Shown piece by piece: positions 1 to 14,838 of a stretch of 64,000 nucleotides of DNA. The notes beneath the pieces are model-generated. The model was given only the letters and a program-made list of their open reading frames with translations. It was not told where the DNA came from and did not search any database. Numbering within the stretch: position 1 is the first letter of the stretch; the number at the start of each line of letters is the position of its first letter. The DNA comes from Dimorphilus gyrociliatus (lineage: Eukaryota; Annelida; Polychaeta; Dinophilidae), in NCBI GenBank assembly GCA_904063045.1, contig CAJFCJ010000009.1, positions 2,232,968-2,296,967 of the forward strand, given 5' to 3'. The position numbers and the translations under genes are program-made.

Positions 1-825
1 ATAACCAAGTAGTAAAACGAGGAGAAAAAGTCCCCATGTGTTACTTGCAGTAATACCAATGACTTTTAATTGTGACCTGGTTAATGAATAAAACACTTTT
101 ATAGTGAATTTAATAATAAAACACTAATTAACGCAAACCCATTTATATTTAGTCCGGGTTTAATAGCAACGTATACCAAGCATATACCAAATATGAGTAA
201 ATAAGTTCCATAATAGATGGCATTTTCGAATAGAGCAGACTTTATTTTCCTCCAAACAGTAAAATCGCCAGCATTTGAAAACGATTGCATCATAGGAAGG
301 AGGATCCTGTTTTTTTTTTTTTAATTTTTTTTGTAAACGTCTGAAAATGTGTTATTTATCAGCAGTATACCATGTTAAGAATTGCGATGTCCAATAAACA
401 ACTCTCCAGAGTACAGGTAATACTGTTGGTGGAAACCAACTCCAAGGTTTCTCACATACTTGTTCAGGAGAAATTATTTGAGATGTTGATAAAGTTGGCT
501 CGTTAATTATTGTTGTTGTTAAATTCGGATTCGATGTTGTATCAGGCAATGGTGAGTTATCTTTTAAACATTGTCGATAAAACGTCTGTTAATTGTTTAA
601 TAGAGTAAATTAAGGCCTAGGGTAACAAAAAAAATTATTGTAATTCTATACCGATGAAACATCCAAAGGTAGAACGAATATTATCATGAAAGAGAAGTAC
701 CAAGCTATGAAACAAGCTACAGTAACCAAAATATGCTGTTTTCTGTAATCTCCATATCTGTGTAGCATGAGAGCAGCTACACAGAATACTAGAGAAACTT
801 CTATCGTTAGCGGAATGACACTCAT
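1..825 (-). CDS. LMBRD2: LMBR1 domain-containing protein 2 (N-terminal part, runs off window)
   Basis: Multi-pass membrane protein of the LMBR1 family; vertebrate LMBRD2 is linked to GPCR signalling at the plasma membrane. Exons on the minus strand: 825-652, 585-371, 306-139 and 76-1, with in-frame junctions. The start at 825 opens an N-terminal transmembrane helix ([14 protein letters not shown]) followed by [13 protein letters not shown], a family signature. Later blocks are [33 protein letters not shown] and [14 protein letters not shown], all strongly LMBRD2-like. The C-terminal majority lies left of position 1. It is head-to-head with PHKB, 435 bp apart. The family call is secure; the function is taken from homologues. 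Confidence 0.9.
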
Positions 826-1260
826 GCTAAAAAAATAAGAAAAGTGTGTTTCAGTTATAACTAATTATTTATACACAGTGATTCAGCTTGTTATTTAGCA
901 GCTTTAATTTTTGTTTCAAAAGTATTCTAAACCTGAAATTTTTTTCTCTTAATCTTCAAAACATAACAACTTTTCTTAACCGAAGAAAATTAGAAATCAA
1001 TGGCACGAATATAAAATATTGACCAAAAGGATGACGTTGTCTATTTCATATTGACAACGGCAGACATTTATACCACCAACCAGTTTTGTTGTTCTTTTCT
1101 CTTACAATGGAATACAAACCAGTTGAATATATTTTTGCTTTATTTTGCAATGTAGAAAAAGAAACTGGTTCCAGGTTCAATATTAGAACCCTTTGACCTT
1201 GAACTGAAACATTTTTCATGATCGTTTTTAAATCAATAAACACGAGGTTAAGGATGCACA
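826..1260. promoter_or_regulatory. Shared 5' region of LMBRD2 and PHKB
   Basis: This 435-bp gap separates two divergent start codons and must hold the 5' UTRs and promoters of both genes. I see no TATA box in a convincing position and no other coding signal. The open frame inside it has no family resemblance. Bidirectional promoter use is inferred from layout only. Confidence 0.45.
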
Positions 1261-4200
1261 ATGTTAAAAAAAGGTCCAATTCTATCTAAAAAACCTTTAC
1301 GTCGACAATTTGCCACAACAACTAGATTCGCTGATTCAAGAATGACACAAAAATTCACAGACGAAAAGCTTCATTTTAATTATGAAGAAACTGTTATCAA
1401 ATTGAACAATTATTATGGAACAGGTTTGTTATGAAATATAATGAATACGTAAAATTGTAAAATTGAGTCTGTTTTCTTAGTCAAACGACAAATTCTCAGA
1501 CATCAGAGTCCAACAACAGGATTATTTCCATGTAACTTAGCCGATGCTAGTTCAAAAGAGGCTCATGTTAGAGACAGCGTTTATTGTGCAGCATGCCTGT
1601 GGGCATTATCTCAAGCTTATAGGTAGGAAAGTAGTTGAAAATCTTTGAAAATGTCTATTGTTGAATATTCATATCAATAGGAGAATTGATGACGATAAGG
1701 GGAGAACATATGAACTAAGTCAATCAGCTGTAAAATGTATGAGAGGAATCCTCTCTTGTTGGATACGACAATCTGATAAAGTTTGTAAATAATAAATACA
1801 TATATTTGTATCAATCACAATTGTATATATCCATTCTAACTTGAACAGCTAGAAAAGTTCAAACATCATCAAATTCCGAAAAATGCACTGCATTCAAAAT
1901 TTCATTTAGATACTGGAGATTCACTATATGACAACGAAGAATACGAGCACCTGCAGATTGATTGTATAGCTTTATACATACTTTTTCTCATTCAAATGAT
2001 TCAATCCGGATTACAAATAATTTTTACAACGGACGAAGTAAATTTTATTCAAAATCTAGTATTTTACGTTGAACGAGCGTATAGAACACCCGACTATGGA
2101 ATGTGGGAAAGAGGTATTAAACATCTTTATTAATACGATAATAATGCTTGTTTTATTATTTAATTTGTTCTCTTTTCTTATTTAGGAACGAAATATAATA
2201 ATGGATCGAGTGAACTGCACGCAAGGTAACTTTTTAATGCCGGATTGCAGTAAAGAAATAATTGTTTCTTTTTTTTTTTTTTAAAAAAACAATGAAAAAA
2301 TGATGGACTTGCATCATTTACAATTGTTTTACTTTCTTTTCGTCTTAAAAAAATCATATCAATTTCCTTTAATACGTTACTTTGAGCTCGTAAAAATCAT
2401 CTTTTTTATTTAATGTAAAAAAGAGAAAATTTTACGTTCTACATAGATAACTAAGATCGTCTTGCATGAAACAAAATCTTGTCACAGTTCGCTTGGTTTT
2501 GCAAAAGCAGCTCTTGAAGCTATAAATGGAATAAGTTTGTATGGAGGCGTTGCCCTGAGGTCAAGCGTAGTTTTAATAGACATCGATGCGCATTACCGGA
2601 ATAGGACGATATTTTTTACGCTTCTTCCCCGTGAATCGTCTTCAAAGGTACATATTGTTCATCGAGAGTATTATTAAGAAGGACTAACCAATCGTCCCAA
2701 ATGTTTATGTCATTCTGCAATCAAAAAAAGAGAGAAATCTCTTTATGTATATGTTATATTTCCTCAAAGTGAAATGATTCGATAGCGTTATTTATTTATC
2801 CTTCATTATTATTATTATTAATTATATTTTACTATTTCATATGCTTTTCAAAGGTGTTTTGACGTCAATTTAAGAACAATTTTATTTTCTTTTTAATTTT
2901 GTAAAGGAATCCATTAATTTGCTTTAACAGTTCGATTGGACATGCTAAAGCTGCTCTTGAATCGATTAACGGTGATAATTTGTTTGGAGTAAATGGAGCT
3001 AGGTGGTCGGTAATATTTGTGGATATAGACGCTCATAATCGGAATAGAACGATTTTCGATACTATTTTACCACGCGAATCCGCTTCGAAGGTTCGCTTCT
3101 TTTGTGCATGCTAAAAACAAAATTTTATCACTTATCTTCTAATTCTGTCTATATCTCTCCTTATTGTTTGTTTGATTGTTTTTCTTTCATATTTTAATTT
3201 TATTCCGCTAGTTCAAGAGGATTAAAAAAGATATCACTATTAATAATTAATATTATTATTATTTTCGTATAAAATTCAAAAGAAAAAAGAATTATTTTAT
3301 TTATTTGCTTGTTCCTCCTTGTTTATTACTGTAATGTTTGTTTTCGTTTATGTATTTGTATAAATCCTATTGTTTTTATGTTTTATTCTTTAACACGTAA
3401 CACATATCTGTACAATTGACTTATTATTGCTTATATTTATTATATAATTTTCTTTTTTTCAACATTGAACTCTTCCAGAATACCGATGCGTCACTTTTAC
3501 CAACAATAAGCTGGCCTGCTTTTGCCATACACGAGGAAGCTTTAGTTAAGAAAACTCACGAAAAGATATTAAGAAAGTTAAAAGGAAAATATGGATTAAA
3601 AAGATTCTTAAGAGATGGACACGGTACTGTTTTGGAAGACACTAGTAGAAAATATTATAAATCTGCGGAAATTAAGGTAAATATTTTAAATAGAATTTGT
3701 ACTAGTATTTTTTTAAAACATAAATTATCTTATATTTTATAATAACAACAGACTTTTGATGGAGTTGAATGCGAATGGCCAATTTTCATTATTTATCTTT
3801 TAATTGATAGTAAGTAAACTAATTTATAAATTGACTTTAATTAGTTAAATTTCAATTTTATTTACATAAATTACCTTGCTCTTTCAGGTATTTTTAGAGG
3901 TGATCAAGAAAAAGTTAAAGAATATCAAGAACAACTACAACCGTTATTAAAAGAGACAAAGAATGGTAATAAATTCATGTATATACTACAATGTATATTT
4001 ATATCTATGTATATATATGATGTTACAGGAGATATAGTGGTTCCAAAGTATTATTATATACCTAGCGATTGTATTGATGAAGAAAAGGCTTGCCCCGGAA
4101 GTCAGACAAAAATTGCCAGTAGTGAAGGAAGAAATGAAAATTTATTCCTTTGGGGACAATCTGTATACATTATATCACAGCTACTAGGTTTGTATTTGTC

Positions 4201-7111
4201 TTAATAAATTTATAAACAGCGTTACGTTACCCATTCAATCATAGCAAACGGCTTACTGAGTCCGCGAGAATTAGATCTTATTGGACGGCATTTACCAGCT
4301 CATAAGAGACCTAGAACAAACGCCAGATATTCTTCTTTCCAGGTACCCACCTGGTTTTCGTGTTTTGGATGGTTCCCCTCCCTAATTGCTCTTTAGCCGT
4401 CTAACTATGATTTTTTTTTCACTTGTTATAATTATTATTACAACTTCAATTTGTTTTCATTTATTTTTAGTAACCTTTCACCCTATCTAGTTTTTGTGTT
4501 ATTTTTCCCTTTCAGTTGATGGTTTGCTAAATATAAACGAGCTAGATACGATAAGACGATATCTACCTGCAGCCGAAAGGCCCAGGAACAGTAGCAGATA
4601 TTCAAGTTTTCAGGTGTGTGAACGTATCTCTGTGTTGCCTTGCTTTTTTTTTTTACCATTTGCACTTTCTAAACATTATTTTTTTTCTATTTTCTTATAT
4701 TATTACTTTTAAATTTTACAACAAAATTTGCGTGTTATCTTCTTCAGAGAGGTTCCGTTGAACAGGTAAAAAAAGAAGCTCTTTTTCGTCTAATTCACCT
4801 TTATTGTGTTTCTTTTTAAACTGATTACGCATGTAAATCAGTTTAAAAGGTGCTGTTTGTATTCAATTTTTAGAAACCTAAATTTATCAAAAATCCTATA
4901 GAAAAAAAAAATAACTATCCAAAAGTTAATTCAAGAATAGTCACTTGCAGCACATTCGTCTGTCGTCTATTTATATACTATATTAAATTTTAGAGTGATA
5001 TCTCGTCAATAATCCTTATATGTCGTATTTAATTCTCAAAGAACTTTTTTTTCATCCAAATATAACAGAGTTCACCGACTGATCTCGTTATACAATGTGC
5101 TTTGATTTCCGAGAGTGTACGACTCCAGCAGATGTTAGCCACTTACGGAATTCAATCTCAAACACCGCATCAAATTGAACCTTATCAAATTTGGCCTCCT
5201 GGTCAATTGGTGAAAGCTTACGAGCAATTGGGAGTTAATTCAAAATTAGGTTTATCTGGAAGACCACCTAGGCCATTTGGAGGTTTAGGTAGTGCTAAAA
5301 TCTATAGAGCGAGTGGAAGAACTTTCCTCTGTTATCCTTTGATCTTTGAAATATCTGACTTTTACCTATCTCAAGATATGCAGGTTCTTATTGATGACGT
5401 AAAGGTAAATAGTAGTAATTAGTTATTTTTCCAAGAAAAAATATTTAATAGTTTTCATTCGCATTTATTCCAATATAGACTGACCTAACTTTCTTAAGTA
5501 AATGTTGGAAGTTAGCTGGTAGGCCTACTTTCTGTATGATTATTCGTGAGGATAATATGAAGTTTGTATTCTTTTTTTTCTGCATTACTTTAATTTCATA
5601 TTCAAAGAAAATATTAATTTTTCTTAACATTCAATAACAGAAGCCCAGATTCTAAAAGAATATTCGATTTATTGGCAAACTTCAAAAGAGGAGATATTGA
5701 TAATTTAAAAATTAGAATAGGAAGACTACAAGAATTTATATCCTCATCTTGTATTGAACATCTTGACTTCTTGACTATTGATGCCAATGATAAAAGCGTG
5801 TTTAAACATTTTCAAGAAAAAGACTATGGACAAAGTCTCAAGAGTCTTACAAATATACCAAGATTTTCTAAATTTGATGAGGCTGAAGCCTGGGTTGAAG
5901 AAAGTGTAAGCATGAGTCTTTAATTAGTATTTATGCCATTCTTGACAAAAGCAAAATACATTTATTTATTGATATAGGAATTACAATCACGCCCTTCGTG
6001 GGACTTAATGAAAATGCTCCAAGAACTCGATAATCTATTTGTTCAATCTCAAATCCTTCATATTCTTCTAAAAAGAGAAGGCTTATATTATAAACTTGAT
6101 TCGTTTACCGTTGAAGAATGGTTACAAAATGTTTGTCACAAAGCTGGAACACATCAAATCTGGGCAGTTGTTAGATTATGTTCAGCGATGCTTCAAAAAA
6201 TGGTGGATAGTTTAGCTCCTTCAATAACAGCAATATTGGTAAGAGGCAAGCAAATAACTGTCGGATTATTTAATAAAGAAGAGGAGGTGATAGATAAACC
6301 ATTAATACCTGCAGAGATAAAAAATATTCTCTATTCAAAGTGCTATCCCTATGATTTAACGCAAACAGTTCTACAGCAAGAGTTAATAATATATATTGCT
6401 CAGTTACTATCCTCCGAGGCGGTTCTATTTGAAGGAATGCTTAAGTTAAGGATTGGTTGGATAATAAAGGCTATGCAGCTGGAATTAAATTATTCGTCGG
6501 CAGAGGGAAAAAGGATATCTGTGAATTCTCTGCCCCCTAGCGAAATAAAATCTTTATTATATGGTGTTGTTAAAAAATTGTCGCCCGAAGACGATTATCG
6601 TAGTGTAATATGGAATAGACAATTGGACGGAGCTTTGAATCGCGTGCCAAAAGATTTTTATGACAAAGTTTGGTTTCTACTGGAAAAAACACCTGGGGGA
6701 ATAAAGGTTGCTGGATATCACTTACCCCAACAGCCTACGTTATCGGATATGACGAGATATGAATGGAATTTTTCATTACTTGTAGAGCAGATGTTAAGTA
6801 AAATAGTTGAACCAGCGTATAGGCAAATGATAGTGGAAGAATTTATGATTGTAGCGACAATTCTACAGAGAAATAGTGAATTATCATTTCAAGAGATTGT
6901 TAACCTTGATAGAATACTTCAAGAAGCAATACTGTTATTTGCCAAAGAGAAAGGAGCGGAGAATAAAGAAGAAATGGAAAATATGAAAGATTTTTACAAT
7001 ACCCCACCTAACGTGAAAAGAGGAACAACAGGCTACATTGCCAGAGCCGTTATTTCTCAATTACTAAATGGAGAAGTTTTAACATCTCAATCCCAATGTG
7101 CCATTTCTTAA
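1261..7111 (+). CDS. PHKB: Phosphorylase b kinase regulatory subunit beta
   Basis: Regulatory beta subunit of the glycogen phosphorylase kinase holoenzyme (cytosolic). Exons: 1261-1423, 1481-1622, 1681-1780, 1849-2113, 2186-2225, then 2488-2647 OR 2931-3090, 3479-3676, 3752-3809, 3888-3965, 4029-4187, then 4245-4342 OR 4516-4613, 4748-4765, 5069-5404, 5479-5561, 5641-5905, 5978-7111. With one exon of each pair the frame closes at 1098 aa, close to the mammalian length. Blocks matching PHKB include [60 protein letters not shown] and [14 protein letters not shown]. The end CAIS is a CAAX-type prenylation signal, as in vertebrate beta subunits. The ATG at 1261 opens a Lys/Arg-rich leader; an upstream 5' UTR exon cannot be excluded. 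Confidence 0.95.
2488..2647 (+). other. PHKB: PHKB alternative exon 6a (160 nt)
   Basis: First of two homologous exons, flanked by CAG and GTACAT. It encodes [20 protein letters not shown]...LLPRESSSK and enters and leaves the frame exactly as exon 6b does. About 36 of 54 residues match 6b. At 160 nt (not a multiple of three), using both or neither would shift the frame. Confidence 0.85.
2931..3090 (+). other. PHKB: PHKB alternative exon 6b (160 nt)
   Basis: Second copy, same length and phase as 6a, flanked by AACAG and GTTCGC. It encodes [20 protein letters not shown]...ILPRESASK and is closer to the vertebrate sequence (NLFG, WSVIFVD, DAHNRNR) than 6a, so 6b is probably the ancestral form. 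Confidence 0.85.
4245..4342 (+). other. PHKB: PHKB alternative exon 11a (98 nt)
   Basis: Homologous to exon 11b and of identical length and phase. It encodes [17 protein letters not shown]...RYSSFQ, matches the vertebrate ISPKDIDPVQRYVP segment, and ends at a GTACCC donor. Its acceptor is ATAG at 4241-4244. Confidence 0.8.
4516..4613 (+). other. PHKB: PHKB alternative exon 11b (98 nt)
   Basis: Tandem copy of 11a with acceptor TTTCAG and donor GTGTGT. It encodes [17 protein letters not shown]...RYSSFQ, identical to 11a at about 20 of 33 residues. 98 nt is not a multiple of three, so the pair must be used one at a time. Confidence 0.82.
4748..4765 (+). other. PHKB: PHKB 18-nt microexon
   Basis: Six codons (RGSVEQ) with a clean CTTCAG acceptor and GTAAAA donor, phase 0 on both sides. 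Skipping it keeps the frame (SSFQ joined straight to SSPTDL), so it may be a cassette exon. It lies just after the 11a/11b pair. Confidence 0.7.
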
Positions 7112-7581
7112 CTTAAGAAAAAGCAGATTTTAATTTTTTTTCTTTTAATTCTAACGTTAAATAATTTCGTTTTAAAATTTAGAAAAAATGTCTTTTTCCT
7201 CTTTTGGTCTAAAATACAATTCAGTTTTTAAACTTACCAACATCAAGGCTGCATGATACCCTCATAAAATATACATATATATAATGTATAAATAACAGTT
7301 ATCTTTCAAGAGCAATACTTAACCTATAACATAAAAAGAATAATCTATAAAATTACAAATATAACCATATTTTGACTTTGAATTGATTCCAAAGTTTTTT
7401 ATTGCTATTAAGTTAAAAAAAATTAATTTTATAACATTATTTGATCGATTAAATGAATATCTATGCTGTATTTGGCTGGCAATTTATCCTAACCTTTAAC
7501 AAAGTACGTTAAATCGAACACAGGATGTAGGGAATAAAAAGTTCAAATGATTTTTCATATTCCTATTCCACAATTAAGTAT
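7112..7581. other. Convergent 3' flanks of PHKB and NUDT21
   Basis: 470 bp of AT-rich DNA between two convergent stop codons. It should hold both 3' UTRs and poly(A) sites. No gene or repeat seen. Confidence 0.5.
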
Positions 7582-8547
<966 letters not shown>

Positions 8548-9240
8548 TGCTAAATATCCCTTATAAGCAGATGGCGTTACACTAAGAAATCAATGAATTT
8601 ACACCAATTAAAGATCACTTAGTTTATCTTATAAAAAAATATTGAAAAAAAATCGTTCAAGTGAAATTTGATTCTAAAAGTAAAGCAATTAGCTATATAA
8701 AGAATATATAGAAAAAGAAAAAAGAACAAGAATACTTGAACAGAGGCTTTTTTGTTTATTTTTTCAAAAGGCATTCAATTATCTTGAATCGATTTAAAAT
8801 CAAATTGAATACGATGAAAATAAGAAAAACAATATTCAAAATAGAATGAGACTAAGACAAATATCTGCTTCACTAAAGTATGTATTTAATGACTGACTAT
8901 ATAACTATATGTCGTATGGAAAATTGTATAAATAGTCCACAAGTTACAAGTTACTTTTACAATTTATATATATATATATATTTATAGATCGTTATCAATG
9001 TTTAACGCTGAATAATCATAATCTAAACCTCAATCCATCTTAACAAGTCAGAGTTATCATCATGATTAAGTTTGCACGAAAGTAAAAGAGAAAGGAATAC
9101 GGCATAAATCGTTATCAATCGTTATTTTTTTTTTCATTAGCAATTGGGCCTCCGAAACGTGTATTAAAACAATCAGAAGTATTATTTATATTTTTCTTCA
9201 TAGTTTACAAGCACGCAAAAACATGTAAAGATCGTGATAA
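8548..9240. other. Intergenic region between NUDT21 and Rho1
   Basis: About 690 bp holding the NUDT21 5' flank and the 3' UTR of the distal Rho1 terminal exon. It contains a short TA run near 8967-8985. No coding signal recognised. Confidence 0.4.
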
Positions 9241-12521
<3,281 letters not shown>

Positions 12522-14262
12522 TCAGTCCATACAATCAACTTGTCTCTTTCGACTTTGATCACCTGAAGTAAAATGAGGGTGAGAGTGAAGATCCCGTTGC
12601 ATTCTTTTTGTTTCTTCTATATATTGATCCAATTCTTCTACCTGAGCTGGTGGAAGACAATTGGGAATGTACTTTGAGAAGATCTGGGGTCGACTTAGAG
12701 CATATTCAGGCTTCAGATTATGTAGGTTCTTAACTATTTGATGGAGAATTAAAGGCGTAGTTTCGAAAGGACGGTTCATAACTTCTTGTATACAAGCTAG
12801 AAAAAAATTTAATTATATTCATGATTTTTTATTTATCCCCGCTCCCTTTTTATTTTATAATTTTGTAAATAAAGAGGCATTCTGATGCAAGACATTTCAT
12901 GATAACACTTATTTACGACTATATGTAGCTATCAGATAACGTCGCGGATTGTAATTACACAGGGAAGTTTTTAGCAGTTTAAATGTAAACTTGTGTCTAT
13001 TTAATATGTTTACAATATTCATTGAAATGATAAAAATGTAAATATTTTTGTAAAAAAGTAAATATTTTCGAATACAGCACGCGGATAAAACCACTTAAAC
13101 TGCATTAATTCAACTCTGGACAATTAAAACTTACCAAACAAATGCTGCTCGTGTCTGTCTGCAACATGCTTAACAAACAATGCATACAGCTCGTTATTCA
13201 AATCTGTTCGCAACTGAAGTTCAATGTAGAATTTGTTCTGTAAGATATTAAGCATCTTTTACTAAAGTTCTCAACAAGTATCGGCTTACTCTTTAGAGAA
13301 TACTATTATTCATTCTCTACAGTCGTAAATAGTTAGGTTTTCCAAAAAAGAGAACGAAGAAAAAATTAAAAGAAATAGTACACAAACCATGTAATTAAAT
13401 ATGGGCACGATTCCGTTCAAAGCACTTAAATATTGGCATAAAAATTGATGAAATTTCTCGACGAATTTAGCTGAAGTTGAAACCTAAGTGAAAATACAGC
13501 AATTAATGAAATTTGTAGAATAGAAATATACTATGCTATACAACCTTAGAAAAATTCCCAATTTCATTGGAATTAGTTATTAAGTAATTTGTTAGTATTT
13601 CCATCAAATCCGTATATAGTTTTTCAGACTTATGGGAGCAAACGCATTTATAAACGCAGGTATACATTTGCTCATAGCTTATATTAACGTAACGTCGATC
13701 TTGTGAAACAAGCAATTCATTTATAGAGGTTTTTAGTCTCGGCCAGACTTCATTAGTATATCCTTCGTCAGTCAGGCAACTCATTACTGAAACAGAAAAT
13801 ATATTCTACAATTAAACTTTCTTCTTCGAAATATATTTAAGGTATAAAGGAAAGGTCGTTGTATTTACTGGAATATTTCTTTTTGTATCTCTTTAAATAT
13901 AGACAATATTTGTAATGTATAATTTAAATATTTATAATTTTGAAGCATAAATAGAGAGGCTACTGTATATTACATCTTTTTAAATAATTTTATGTCACTC
14001 TTAACAGCAATATGCTCGTCTTCACGCTGTAATTGGGCAAGACCATAAAAGCAGATAAGAAAATGAGCTGAGAAAAGCTAGGAATTACTTGCTGCTATTT
14101 GGCTCTACTTCCAGTCGTATAATATCCTACATCAGGTTCAAAAAGAAAAAATAATCAAACTATAGACTAACATTTACTACTTGATCTCCATGTCTTGCGC
14201 TCGTCGTTCTCGGAATTATTATTCTTCTCCCCAGAATTTTGGTCTGGACTTTCCCATTCCAT
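12522..14262 (-). CDS. CACUL1: CDK2-associated cullin domain protein
   Basis: Cullin N-terminal-repeat protein; the vertebrate member promotes CDK2 activity and G1/S progress. Exons (minus): 14262-14181, 13786-13545, 13483-13388, 13237-13135, 12796-12522, closing at 265 aa. Diagnostic blocks: EVWPRLKTSINELL, ISYEQMYTCVYKCVCSHKSEKLY, IFSKYIPNCLPPAQVEEL and GDQSRKRQVD. It is shorter than the vertebrate protein because the low-complexity N-terminal extension is only about 30 residues (acidic/Asn-rich). It is head-to-head with the QARS gene, 576 bp apart. Confidence 0.88.
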
Positions 14263-14838
14263 TGTCTTTACAAATGCCAAATGCTAACCAGTCTTCAAGT
14301 AATCGAACAAATCAATACATAATTCAAAAAAAAACTTCAGGGTATTTAATTAGTTAATGAGGATATTTGGAGAATTAGACAGTATAGTATAATATAATCT
14401 TAACCGGAAGCTATCGAATGGAAGGTATTATACATAGTGACATCTATCGAGAGTTTATTTTATAAATATTATTTTAAAAATTTGATAATATTAATATACA
14501 GTATAATCGTTAAAAATATTTTAATGTCAAAACAAAATAAATAAAAAAAAACAATAAAGAATTTCCTCCAAAAGGTGGCATTATAAATAACCGGAATTAT
14601 CGTAGAATAGTCAAAATCTCTTATAGGCTTTATAGAAGTTTTAATTTGTGGTTAATACCATCTTACGATAAGTCACAAGTGATAATTGAGAAATAGAATT
14701 AAATTATTTCATCATTAGGGGAAGTTTTGATTGTAGGCTTAATTTTAACAGAAAAATATAAAAGAATTTGATTGACCAATAGTCATTCAGATTACCACGT
14801 CTTTACCGGAAAACTGGTAATTTTGCAAAGTATCCAGC
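14263..14838. promoter_or_regulatory. Divergent 5' region of CACUL1 and QARS1
   Basis: 576 bp between two divergent start codons; AT-rich with no other coding signal. Shared promoter use is an inference from layout. Confidence 0.4.
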
